From Amphibalanus amphitrite (taxonomy: Eukaryota > Arthropoda > Thecostraca > Balanomorpha > Balanidae), in contig NW_024881521.1 in NCBI RefSeq assembly GCF_019059575.1, forward strand, positions 979,297-1,043,296: 64,000 bases of DNA. Reading direction: 5' to 3'. Of this stretch, positions 10,914-24,100 are shown one piece after another. How positions within the stretch are numbered: position 1 is the stretch's first letter; each line of letters starts with the position of its first letter. The position numbers and the translations under genes were made by a program. The notes beneath the pieces are model-generated. The model did no database searches and was not told the origin of the DNA. It saw only the letters and a program-made list of their open reading frames with translations.

Positions 10914-13900
10914 ATGGAAGATGAAAGTAAGTATGAATTTTAATGCATGTTTTAAGAGACCATAGTTAAACACTTTTTCAAATGCATTGGAACTATGAAA
11001 TGTGAAGCAGGCAATTAAAAGGGTGAAATCATTTTGCATCATAGGCTCAAAATCAAATAAAAACCACAGCATGTACTGACAAACCATATATCAACCTAGG
11101 AAATTGTTCATATATTAATTTACTTCTAAAAAGTCAGGTATACTACAAGCAGAAATAACAAAACCTAATCTAATCTGACAAGGTTCCGAAAGGAAGAATT
11201 AATCACCATTAAAAGTGTATGGTCAGGAGAAATAATCATTTTTCATAAACCTTGAAATAAAATCAATCTTGAAATTGCTGTTTTCTAAAAATGTTACTTA
11301 CTCTATTTGAAAACAGCTCATCATGGACATATGTAATATGTAGGTTAAAGCTGGAGACTGGAGAGGGATGCATTTGCTTTCAAACATTGAGAGGTTAAAA
11401 TTGAGGTGAGGTTGTATTTCCAACTGGCTGAATATTTTCCGTGATAGATGCCCCTGTAGCTATGCACTTATGCAGGTTGTAGCTATACAAAGATGTTTCA
11501 TAATGGGCATAACTAAATATATTGTTTGCAGATTTGGATCTGGAGGATCTTGCAGCTCTGCTTGATGAAGATGATGATGAGCTGTTTGCCATGGTGGATG
11601 CTTCTGGAGGGGATGAAGGTGGTTCAAAATCAACTTCCTCTAATAGCCAGCAGACCAAGGACGTTTCTCAGAAACCCAGTAGTCCTGTAGCTTCAACATC
11701 AAACACCACTACTGGATTTACCAATCTGAAGGGTGGGAGCAGTTCCACACCTCCACAGTCTAACATCAGTGCAGCTTATTCTGGTGAGCCAGACAGGGCG
11801 TCACAGACTGTGGCATCTGATCTGGCCCTGTCAGATGAGGAGACTCCCAGGCTTCCGTCGACAGCCCCAGCTGAAGATGATGATCCTGACGATCCTGATG
11901 AATCAGAGATCCTCGCGCTGGAAGCAAAACTTGCAAAGCTAAAACAGAAGAAACAATCCAAACAATCTCCGAAATCCCTACAGGATGTCGTTAGCAAAAT
12001 CAAGAAACCTCCAACTCCGAACAAATCGCGATTCCTGGACACCACCGGCATCGTCCCATCGACTGTGGTTCCTGCCGAGCTGCCGCCCTCTCAGCGCACC
12101 TCGCTCGAGCAGCGGGTGCGAGCCATGCTGCGGCGGCCCGCCTCGGAGGTGCACGGCGGTGACACCGACTCCAGCGAGGATGAGGACAACCGGCAGCCGT
12201 TCGAGCAGCGCTACAACGAGTTCGGACGCACCGTCAAACGGATCGCCCACGCGTCCGCCTCGGGTACCGGCCGCGACCGGCTTCAGGAGCGCGCAGAGCA
12301 CGTGAACCGGGCCGCACAGCGGGCGCTGAAACCCAAAACGGCGGCCAAGAAAGCGGACGGAGGCCGGCCGGCGGTGCCCGAGCAGCCGCATGAGGAGATC
12401 ATGATCGACTCGTTCGCCAAAATCAGTGTCATGTGAGTGGGGGAGGGGAAGGGGGTGTGTTGTGTGTGGATAGACTGTCAAGTGAATTATGGGAGGCTTT
12501 GAGCTCATCATCCTAAAGTCAGAGCTCAGAAAAAAACGTTTAATGTACTCATAATAGAAATGTCTTATTTCAATGATAAATGTGATCTTTACAGGGTTGC
12601 GTCGGGTGTTCTATTTGTTACTATTTATTCGTACGACTTTTCCTACGGTTTGCGATGCATTTGAAAAGTTTTACAAGACCGCAGCTTTTGCTTCAATGCC
12701 CATTCTATCAAAGTTGTGCCGTCTGCCACTGACCTCGTCTCTCTCTCTCTCCCTCCGTCGGCAGAAATCCTCGCCTCACCAGTATCGAGCTGCGCGACTG
12801 TCTCCAGGGGAAGCGTCTGATCCGCGTCAGTCAGCTGGAGAACAACGTGCGAGCAGACGGCATCCCTGGTGACTGGGTCACCATCGGCGTCATCGCGCGC
12901 AAGTCCGACCCGAGAACCTCACAGAAGGTAGGCGCGCGACGGGCGGATACACTGGAGAACTGACGGATGAATGCTGTCGTACAAAGGCAAAAACTACTAT
13001 GTGAGGTCAGACTCTGACCTGAGGATGAATGAGGATGTGTTAGAATTGGTTGGATCAAGTCTGGACCAGCCGGCTGGCGCGCCCGCAGTCTGGACCATGA
13101 TTGCAGTCATGATTATTTGCAATAAAATACGTGATGTGTAAGTGATGCAAAGTGGGTTCGCTTTTCCTCAGGTCGTAACCATGGGAGTCAATGCATGTAA
13201 TTGAGTTTGTGCTTATGACTTAGCATTATTTTAGTACACCTTACTCTATGTGTTCTGTGCGTGATTTTACGCACATTTTCATTTCATCATTGCCCGCTGC
13301 CTGGGTCCGCAGGGTTCGGCCTACTCGTCGTGGACGCTGACCGATCTGGTGGACGTTCAGAAGCCGGTCAAAGTGATGCTGTTTGGCGAGGCCCACTCGG
13401 CCCTATGGAAAACCACCGTAGGAACAGTGGTGGCACTCGCCAACAGCAAGGTCATGAAGGACAAGTAAGTGACTTTTGGAAGGGCAATTAGGTAACCTCA
13501 GACGCAGGGATAAGGGATTCTGGGATGAGACACCATTCAGAGAGCCGATAATTTCGATAGCATGACAAACGGCTGGTCCATTAACTGTACGATTATCTAC
13601 GAGAAGGCACACGTTTCGAAAGTTTGAGAAGTTACGGTTGGCTCCTAGTTCAAAGTTGCCGTTACCATATTCTGTATCAGCTGTTTGATTCGCAAGCAAA
13701 TCAGCAACATCACCGTTCCACTTTTTGTTTTTCAGGGAGATGTCTGGCAGCACAGGCATCACGATCTCAGTCGTCTCAGGGAAACACTGTATTATGCTGG
13801 GCACATCGCCCGATCTGGACTTCTGTAAGGCAAAGTAAGAACTGACGGCGAATCAAAACTCGTTCGGATCAGTAGTAGAACCCGCATTCTTCTTCAGAAG

Positions 13901-16900
13901 ATAGTTACTGTTCATTGTTTTGTTTTTATTAAAAAAAAAATTATTTGTCCTAAAGTTGAACCATGGAAAGTACGTTATCGGAAACTTGCCCTTCGCACGA
14001 TGCTGACTGATATTCACAACTTCCCAGGTGTAAGAACGGCCGTATCTGTCTGAGTTTCATCAACAAGCGTCACTGTCCCGTGTGTGTATTCCATATGACT
14101 GCCGAGTACAAAAAGACCGGATCAAAGCGAGGCGAACTTCAGGTGAGCGCAGCCACTTCCTTCAGCACTCAGAGCTGCTTGAATAGCTACCTGAACAGCG
14201 TTGAATATTGTTTTGCTTGAATGGCTACCTGAGCAGCGTTGAATATTTTTGAGTGTTAAATGTTTATAAGCCTGGTTTTGTTTCCTTAGATTGCTGTTTG
14301 ATAACGATTAATTTCACTGGTCTTGCAATCATTCGGTGTGTGAATCGTTTTTGTATCCGCTAACCATTTGGACTCCTCGTTCATCTACTGCCATTCTGTC
14401 TCCGCTGTCCACTGGCTGTCGTATCCTTCCACCAATCCCAGGACTCATGTCCCTCGATCACTGTGCAGGGTGTGAGCAGTGTGGCGCCCAAGAAGCCTCT
14501 GGGAGGGGGCGTCGGCGGCGCGGGCGGCCAGATTCTCCACGAGGGCGCCTTTTCCGGCGGCGCTCTGGCGCGGCGAGATTCAGAGACGGCCGCTCAGAAA
14601 CTCAAAGACAGAGAGCGACTCACCAGCCTCCGGCTACAAAAACAGGTAAATCAAACTACAGAGGGCTCAGGAGGTTGAGACAGTGAATAGCTGGGGAGGG
14701 AGCGGCTAAGGACTACTGGTTGACGGAGACATTTGCTTGAGAGCGAGGGAAGGGAGCGGGCTACTGTCAGAAGACGAGCTGACGGTGGGACCGGAAAACA
14801 CTAATCCATATCGTTCGCGTGACAGTTTCTCATGCCCGTGACGTTCACCACACCCAGATTGTCACCTCACGGACCCATTCTGACCGCCCTCTCGTTCGTT
14901 CCGCAGTGTGAGGATACTCTGAACACTAAGAAGAAAAAGCTGGACACGGCAGGCCTGAAGCACATTTCCCAAGCGGAGGCCAAAGCCATTGCCAACGTCG
15001 CAGAGGACAGTATGGAAATGTAAGAGCGATGCATCAGTGTATCCACCAGTCGTGATGCAAGGCTTGATTTTTGGGTATATTTATTGGAAGAGTCACCGGA
15101 AAATTAAGAGTATGGGCTTAGTTAATGGTCATGGGTCAATATGATCTGATCGCAGTTCTCTCTCCCCTTCTCTTATAACATGGCAATCATCCGGTGACCG
15201 CTGTTCCTCTCTCCTCCAGGGGTGAGCTCCTGCTGAAGCCATGTGCCGGCGCTCGTAACCTGCTCCGCCACCTGACCAAAGACTCCACTGAGTCGACCTC
15301 CACGGACCTGGCCGAGCCTCGGCCGGCGCGCCGTACGGCTGCCGACCCCGCCGCCATGCTGAGGGAGGAGGCTGCGCGACGGCGGGTCGCCGAGAAAGCG
15401 CTGGCGGCGCCGCGGCTGGCGCGCCACGTGACGCCCGGACAGACGGTCGATCTGGACGTCAGCCCGCAGCAGAGAGCTGTCGCCGGATCCGCCGCTAAGG
15501 TGCGAACGGAGACCGGGCGGGGCGCTGGAGAGCGAAGGAAACGGGTGGTCCCCCCGACAGACTAATCTTAGTCACTCAGTGCTGCTTCTTGATGTTCCAA
15601 CGAATCTGGTCTGAAGAAGAGGAAAAGGAAGGATGAAATGAGACGCTCGCACATGCCGTAACCTATCCAGTATGCCAGTCTTATTGGCTTCAGGCTTATA
15701 CTGCGGATGTTTCACTACCTGGCCTCCTTTGTTTTTGCTCTCCAGGCTCGCGCGTTGGCGCTGCTGAAGAAGTCCGGTCCGCTGAAGAAGACGGACCCGA
15801 ACGCGGTGCGGTCGCGGCCCTCAGACCAGCGCCGGGAGCTCGTCAAAAAGCGGCTGGAGCGGGAGGCTGATGAGAACATTCCTGGTGTACCGGCACTGCG
15901 CGGAGCAGGTGAGAGTGGTAAAGAATAGAGATGGGGGAGGGTAGAGGTAAAAGGTGTGTTGGCGAGGGTCGCCTTTAGATGTTTTGGGCTCGTTTTTGTG
16001 GCTTGATACTGTATTCGTATCATTTCCAATTTCCATTTATCATCATAATGTACCAAACCGATGGAACGTCGTCATTCCAAACCGATGGAAAAAACGTTCC
16101 CCTCGAAATTCTGTTCAGACTTTGTTTTTACCGATTTCTCAAAACGTATCTTAGATGACACCTCCTCTGACCTTTTCCCGACTTTGACCCCTTACGTATT
16201 GTGACCCACCCTCCGTCAGACCCGGGCCCGGCGGCCAAGCGGAGCCGGCTCGCCGACGACCCGGCGTTCCGGGCGGTGCTGGAGGCACGCTCCTCTCACG
16301 CAGCCGCGCTGGAGGCCGAGCTGACCGAGGGTCAGGAGCACTACTTCCAGGCACTGGAGAAGAAGGAGCTGGTCGAGAACAAGATGCTCACCACCTGGGA
16401 GGTCAAGACCAAGGCCGTCTACTGTAAAAAGGTCAGCACGCGCTGACGGTGGTGGTGGGTGTTAGTGGATGTTATGGATTTGGCCTGACTTCGAGTTGAA
16501 TCCTTATATGCTGCTTACTTTCGTCCTTTCACATCACGACACGCGTTTGACGGCAGCATGTCTGATGTCGCGTTGATAATCGCTGATATTATTCTTGCTT
16601 ACGCAACCCAGTCATTATCCCGTCCCCTAATGTATCTGAATCTGTGCGTTGGAGCCTAAACAAGTAAACACCATTCCTAACGTGTTTTTTTCTAATCTTG
16701 CCTTCAGTGCAAGTACCGGGCGCTGTCGGCCTCCGACCTGTGCAAGTCCGAGGGCCACACCACCATCCTGCTGGACGCCGTGAAGAGGTTCTTCAGCTGC
16801 AACAACTGCAAGAGCCGCACCATCAGCCTGGACAAGCTGCCGCGACTGCCGTGCCAGAACTGCGGCGGGGAGAGCTGGCAGAAGGCGCCCATGGGCAAGG

Positions 16901-17243
16901 TCAGGTCCAGCGGGTAGCTAGCCTATCTGCGATGATGCGATGATGCGATGTGGTTTCGATTCGCTTGTTTCAAATGACGATATTGACGCGTGTGACTGAC
17001 ACTCGTTACAGCTCTCGAAAAGTAAATTAGTACGTCTCTTTTCGTTTTGGTGTCAGTTTCAGTCGCTGTTTGTCAATGCATGTCCCGACATTCACGGTGT
17101 CGTCATATCCTGACCTGTTTGATTTTCCTCCACAGGAGCGGACCGGTCCGAAATTGGAGAGCGAGATCCTCTCCATCCGAGGCAACGAGGCCTTCTCCAT
17201 AAACTCGCATGTCAAGGAGCACAACATCAACCTCGAGTTCTGA
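10914..17243 (+). CDS. MCM10: MCM10, DNA replication initiation factor
   Basis: A nuclear scaffold that binds the CMC helicase and polymerase alpha and helps activate replication origins. The thirteen coding exons are 10914-10926, 11532-12432, 12765-12927, 13313-13464, 13736-13834, 14028-14142, 14469-14645, 14907-15019, 15220-15499, 15746-15908, 16220-16431, 16708-16899 and 17136-17243. All junctions are GT-AG and in phase, giving 895 residues (human about 875). The N-terminus is acidic with a coiled-coil-like stretch near residues 130-155. The OB-fold spans about 305-440, with KRLIRVSQLENN near its start. The CCCH zinc finger follows at about 438-466 (CKNGRIC...HCPVCVFH). The C-terminal zinc module uses Cys pairs CNNC and CQNC at about 797-860. 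The start exon codes only MEDE plus one base. It ends tail-to-tail with MON2. No break was found. Confidence 0.96.
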
Positions 17244-17505
17244 GGCGATCTCACACCCAGTCTCGTGTACAACGCGTGTATTCGCATATTCACGCTACCA
17301 TCATCGCTATCAACGTCGCACTTGCATGTGATTATGTATGTTTCCCGTCGCGGCGCCCGACCCCGCTCTATTTGGACGCTGCCCTGATATACAACTGTCG
17401 GCGCTCGCAGTCAGTCAGTCGGCGACCGGAGTGCGTTATTGTACCGGTTGCCGAGACCTGAATACGAGCCGGCGAATGGACCCCGCGCGGCGGCTTAGAT
17501 AGGCG

Positions 17506-17511
17506 AATAAA
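17506..17511 (+). terminator. Polyadenylation signal, MCM10
   Basis: AATAAA 263 bp after the MCM10 stop codon, within a run of sequence lacking other features. It is the first canonical signal downstream of the gene. Confidence 0.65.
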
Positions 17512-18121
17512 TGGACAATATGGGATGTGCTGTCTTGGGAAGGACGGACCACAGCTCACAGTTTGGTGGAGGATTTAAACGGTAACGAACGGAGAAGTGA
17601 GACTGAACGGAAGGCTGGAGAAGTTCAGAAGTTGCACATAACATAGAGTTTACGGAACCGTCGGGTATTTGTCACCAGATCCACCGCATGTGAATTCACC
17701 AGCGTGTCGCCGCAGATCGCCAGCTCTAGCTAGCACCGCGGACCGGCGCCCGGCCCGGCTGAACACTAATAACGCAATATCTAGCCGCCCGAACACACAT
17801 ACACGTCTACCGTCTCACCCTATGGAATGACTCGCTCCCCGCCCCATGCACTCGATACAAGTACCTGATACTCTCCAGTCAGATCAACCCGACCACACAA
17901 AAAGCACAGAAAAATAAACAAACTCGGCCAGGCCGCCAACAACAGAACAGCAGCTACATATCACCTGTGTGGGGGTCCGCGGCGGTCGCCCCACGCTCGG
18001 CAGACTCCAGCCGGGTAGGCCGACCAGCCCGCCCCGACGGACGGACGGACGCGACCCTGTCTACACAGTTCTAGACCGCGGCGTGCGATGACCCCACAGT
18101 ACACTAGTCTGTCCGTAGTCG
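17512..18121. other. Convergent MCM10/MON2 intergenic region
   Basis: About 600 bp between the MCM10 poly(A) signal and the MON2 stop codon. I found no canonical AATAAA or ATTAAA on the minus strand here. MON2 may therefore use a variant signal, or its 3' UTR may run into the MCM10 3' end. Confidence 0.5.
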
Positions 18122-21100
18122 TTACGAGGTTCCGTTCTGTCCGGCAGCGGAGCCCGGCCGGTCGGGGGGAGGTCGCAGGAGGTCGGCGTACTGCAGGAGC
18201 GCGTCGTGCAGTGGCCGGCCCACCTGCTCCGAGGCCAGCAGTGTGCAGCTCACCAGCGGAGGGTAGAGCTCCACCAGCTGCTGCCACGTCAGGTGGTCCA
18301 CTGTGGGACGGGGTAGGTCGGCGTCAGCTGATGATTCATTTATAGATCGGGAATGTCAGGTCCCTGATGCACAACTTCAGAACTACCGCCCAGTCATACC
18401 AAAGCTCGACCCATGTCATAACAGAACGCATCGCCACTCTGTCGCTCCTCCACGGCTCACCTTTCTCGGGGTCAGCCTTCTTCAACGAAGACAGTAGCGA
18501 CGTAATGGCACGGAGGACAAACGATATCTCGGCCATGCGGTGTCTGGAAAAATGGTCACTGCAGCCAGTCAGTCAGTTCGTACTGCAGAAAGCTCAACAG
18601 ATAACAGATCATGACTTAATGTAAAAGCGCTACCGACACTGTATGTTCTGCCTTAATATACGGTTGCGAATCCCTGACCTTCGTGTCCATTTTCAAAATA
18701 GTCCTCGAGTCGAAGGCTTAGTCATGTTTAATTCTCGCGCACTACAGGGCGTGACTTCCTAATAAAAAATGTCGAGCGCAACCAAATCTACGTCGAGCAC
18801 AGTCACACATCATCCCGATCCGGGACTGACCTGGGCAGGGGACACTTTCCGGCCAGCTTGCCGTCCTCCACGAAGCCGACCAGCACCTCCCTGAACCTGT
18901 GTACGAGCGCGGTGACGGCCAGCTGGGCTGTGATCCCGCCGTCCGCAGACGCACGCGCCGCCGCCGGGCCCGCCTGCAGCGAGAACTGCAGCAGCGTCTC
19001 GAAACACGCGTTGGCAAACTCCTCCCGCAGACGGCTGGTGCCGTTTTCTGTGGAGAGAGGGAAGAGAGGTTAGCCGGCCGTTATCAGACGCAGCTCTTCG
19101 CGTATTTTGTCTGCCGTATGTTTAATTATGCAGTAGTCGCTCTTTTTGGCTATCCCTTGTTCGGTCCTAGCCTACATAACCATGTCGACCCACATCATTC
19201 AAACAAGTAATTACGGCTTGTCACTCGTCCGACTCGTCCAGCGCCTCAAATCCTCGCCCTTTCCCGTGCTTCACTTACCGAGGTTCTCGTGCTGCGCCGA
19301 GTGCAGCGATCCCCTGTTGAGTAGCGCCATGACAGACACCAGGAACTGGTTGGGCACCACGGCGGCGAACGGTAGTACGTCGTCCCGCAGCATACGGACC
19401 ACGGCGCAGTCGAGAGCCTCGTCTGCCTGCTGCTCCTCGGCGCTCAGCGAGGCCGGTGGCTCACTGGCGGTCACGCGGGCCATATTCGTGTCACAAAAGG
19501 TTCGTACAAACCGGCTATAAGAGCGGATACATAGGATACATGTATGAGACATAGGACACAAGAAGTCGAACTGAGATCACAAATGGAACAATAGGGACTG
19601 ATAAGACAGAAGACAAGCAATGAAACCTAACGGAAGTTATATAAATCACCCCACGCGCAGTCCGACCAGCGACCCCGCGGTCAGCCGGGTCAGCCGTACC
19701 CACCTCTGCGAGAAGAGGAACGCCTCCAGGCAGGCGGCCAGCCGCGGCCACACGTTGGCACTGTGTTGCCGGTGCTGCCGGGCCGTCACCAGACCCTCCT
19801 TCAGTACGTCCAGCAGACAGGAGACGGCCAGACGCCACGTGGTCGGCGCTGGACACGCGTACTTGAGCGACAGCGGCAGCTCCAGCATCTGACACGGAGG
19901 GGCAGAAGCGGGGTGAAGGAGATTGCGGGTCTAAGTCGGTGAGGGCCAAGGGGGAGGGGGTGGCAGTCTCCTACGGTAGGAACAGCAAGTTGAGACACAC
20001 CATGATTTGAATCACATGGTGCAATAGAGAGCAAAAGGACAAAAATTACGCGTCACATGTGATATAATCATTTGAACTGCCATATCTAACCGCAAATTCC
20101 TGTAATATGGTGATCTACCTTAAGTTAATGGCTCAGACCTTTAACCCGCGCCCTGGTGGGGTCTGTTTATAACGCGACCTGGTGGGGGGGGGGGCTATTT
20201 TTTGCCCCCCCCCCCTCGTATCTCCGAAACTACTGGACGGATCCGCAAAATTCAAACGGCGTTCGAAAGGCCTGTCAAATTTGTCGAAGGAAACCAAATT
20301 TTATTGACCTCGGGGTCACCGATGACGTCACAGGTCAGGTCAAAGATGAAATGTTTCACCGTTCACGGGTCTTCTAGGGAATGCGCTATAACACCGAGGA
20401 AAACGCATTTTGTCGAGAATCAGCGATAGGGCGTCAGTTGCCTAGTAGATATGTTGCTATTAGAGGTCACTGACAATACCAGGTCAGGTCACAGGTCAGG
20501 TCACCAAGGGTCACAGGTCAGGTCACATGAGCCCAACTTTACTAAGGTTGTGTGATGCATGTTTTATGGCCAATTTTTCATTTCCAACTCAATGGTGTTG
20601 GTTATAAGACTATCAGGTACGGCTTAGGTCACTTTCTGGTGAATTTCAGGTCAAGGTCAGGTCAAGGTCAGGCCAAAAAAGGTCAAATTTTAAAGTTGAT
20701 AGTTTTGCATAAAATGGGTATTGATTCGATGCAGCTCGTCACGGGGAGTCTAATGGTGGTCTTTGTTTTGCGCTACGGGGTCTAGAATTGCTAAAAATTG
20801 AGTTTGAAAATTTGACGTCATCAATTTTGAACAGTTTTTTCGCTATAACTTCGCCAAAAAAAGAGGTATCAATCTCAAATTTGGTATGTGGATAGAAGGC
20901 GGTAAGGACTATCACATATATTCTGGTTTTTGCGAAATTCAAAAAACTTTTTGGATTTTTCGATTATTATATCAAAAAAAATCATTTTTTGATTTTTGGT
21001 GGTCAAAATCCAAAAATTTCAAAAATCCGAGATGGCAGTTTTGTAGCCCTGTCAATTCTACAGCTTTTATGTCGTTATCATTTTTCTGTATTTGCAAAGC

Positions 21101-24100
21101 TATAGGCCTGACAGCTCTTCCCGCGAAACCCTTTTTTAGGTCAAAAACGGCAGAACATGGCGTCACTCTGACGTCATTTCCGGCCAACCTATCATAGCCT
21201 TTGGAAAATTTTTGGTCACAATGTGTAAAATTGATGTCCGGGAGGGTACTGAAAGTTTGGTGACGATCGGCTCAGCGGTTCTGGAGATATATCGAAAAGT
21301 CTGGAGGGGGGGGGGCAAAAAATAGCCCCCCCCCCGTCCAGGTCGCGGGTTAAAAGCCGCATATAATACACTTTCGCTATCACCGCCGCCTCATAGTGTG
21401 ATGTTGGTTACCTGTATGATTTTCTCCAGCACCCTGGTCTCGATGACATCCGATCTGCGTGCCGTAGTCTTGTAGAGCGCCGTGGCCCGGCGCAGCGTGG
21501 TCTCGGCGAAAGGCACATAGTTCATCGCCACCCAGTCGGTCGTCTGGGAAGGGAAGTAAGAGGCTCAAAAGTCATCCTCGATCACAACTAATCGAAAGGA
21601 CAGATCAGCCAGCCCATCGTACGGGAAAAGGTCAAAGCAAATGAGAAAGCTCGAATGCAGAATCACGCTCGAACAGAAACAACAAACTAATGCAACATTC
21701 GGAGACCTGAAAACTAAGCAGCAGGCTGGCAATGTTCAGTCAAAATCAGCTTTTGTACTGATTTTGATGATCACGTTGCGAGTACCTCAGTCGATGAATT
21801 TCTCGCAGTCCGTACGCACACCCCCGTTCCCAAACATTTCGCCCGATCCCGTACCTACCTTATTGGACGAGTTGCCCTGTGGCCGCGTCGGTACGTCGCC
21901 ATAGGACGGGGCCTGACAGCCATACCGCGAGAAAGTCAGCAGCTGGTCAAACAGCGCCGGGATCAGCTGGTTCACCGGCTCCGTGTCGGATAGTGCACCC
22001 TGTGGACGAGCCGGGTCAGGTCAGAGTCAGGGTCCACACCACCAGCTTAGGTGACAGGCCGCTGTGTGTCGCACGGTGACGTATGTTCACAGACGGATCA
22101 GGTTAAGTAAAGCCCTATTCTGACTCAGGCGATTCTACTGAATCAACTAATACATTACCAGCTAGTCTGGAAAGTGGAAGATGCATTTACTGCGGAGAAA
22201 AAGCACGCAATACTTATGTAAAACATACAGATTGCAGATGTATGATTAGCGGGCACCATCTGCACATATTTGATCCATCCTACTACACCGGCAGACCACG
22301 GCAGACAGTCTAGCCACAGCGGCACGCACCTTTTCGACGGTGTCGAGACAGGCGAGCACGGCCTCCTGCAGTTTGGTAAGAACCACCTCGGTGAGCGAGG
22401 GCAGGATGAAGGGTGACACCTCTCCGTGGACCGGCACGGCCACCGCCCGCTCCAGGATCGAGCACAGCGTGGAGAAGTCCTCCGCACGGAACCTGGAACG
22501 CAAGCAGAAACGGCATGTAAACAGTGGGCGCATATAATATTATTCATATGAAGAAGTAACGTTCGTATTCTGAAGGCGAGTGGACTACGTACGTTATTAA
22601 ATGATAATTGTTCATTTCTACTCAAACTCAGGATCCAAGAATGTGTTTCTAACCGATCATGCGAGTCTTCTAGAAGCTAGTCTAGACTATGCCAACGCAC
22701 ACCGACCTGTATTTGATGTGCTGGAACATTCCGGGGAAGATCTGCACCAGGGCCGTGAGGAACGGCTGGGACGGCACGAACACGTCAGCGGTGGGTCCGC
22801 CCGGCGGCGGCGGCTCCGTCACGCCCGAGCCGATACTGTGCCACACCTGCGGACCAGAGAAAGACATTACAAAAGTGCACAGACAGAAACGTCGCTGACA
22901 CAGGGATGAGACATCGATCAACAACACACACGGAAATGATCGCCAGAGTCTATTGAATTGCTCAACATTGTCAGCAGACAGCAACCGTCTCGCTAACAAC
23001 AACACAGAAAACAACGCCGCCAAACGAATCAGACCGTTCAACCGGCTCGTTAGTACACCCCGTAGGAGAATTACAGCTGATGATTTACTTTAAGGTCTCG
23101 ACCAGCCGTGCACTCACCCGCCAGGCAGCGCTCCAGTTGACCTGAGCGTCATCCTGAGCCGATGACGGTGACCCGGTGCCCTCAGCCGAGCCGCCCTTAC
23201 TGGATGACATGATCTCCTGGAACGACTTGAGCGCCGCCAGGGACACCTATCGAGCGCAGAGAAACCATGATTAATTTTGCTCAAAGGGGAGGGACATGCG
23301 CCAGATTACAACACCGGAAGTTGAGGAATTTCAACGACAAAAACGGGAAGCTTTAATCGGACCTGTTGCATACCCACTGTTCATGGCTGACGTAAGTCTT
23401 TACATGGCTATCTCACACATACAACACAGATGGGTAGTCCTTCCGCCGCTCCATAACTCCCAATCCCAAGCCCCAGAGCATAGTTGTTTGGCCGTGTTTC
23501 GAATTGACTTACCTCGTTATTCTCATTGAGCGCGGCGTTCTGTATGAACTCTAGGAGCAGCGCCCAGGCTCGCTGGTAGTCGGCCAGCGAACAGAGGATC
23601 GAGCGCTTCGAGTGGAACACCCGAGCCACGCCAGACAGCGTCAACACCTGCGTGAGACGGAATGGTGATGGTGTGCTTGTTCAAACAACAATCAGCGTTC
23701 AAACATGAGAGAAGTGACACTCAGAATAAATGGTGCACTATCGTTAAATAAGAGAACGGTAAACGGCATGAGCTCCCCCACACAAACGCCGCTTGTATGA
23801 CGTTTTCTTGGAAACACAAATACGCAAGACACAAATACGCAAGAGGCTCTATACACTCTATCGCCGGGATTTTCGATATATGAAAGCATGAAAATATGTG
23901 GCCGACTGTCAAACACAAAATAAGACTCGAGTAGCTGAACATTTTCTTTGCTCGGTGTCCCAATAACCCGTACCTGAGTCTCCGCCCACTGTTTGTGGGC
24001 CGTGTTCCTCGAGTGGTGGATGAGGATGTTGCCGCCCGTGTCGTCCTTCTCTGTGCTGGCAGAGCCGGAGAGCGTCCGCACCTTGTCCAACAGCGGGAAC

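Noticed and set aside
14180-14260. 43-bp intronic tandem duplication in MCM10 as another splice-edge duplication
   Set aside because: It lies inside the intron and does not include a splice site, so it is an ordinary tandem duplication.
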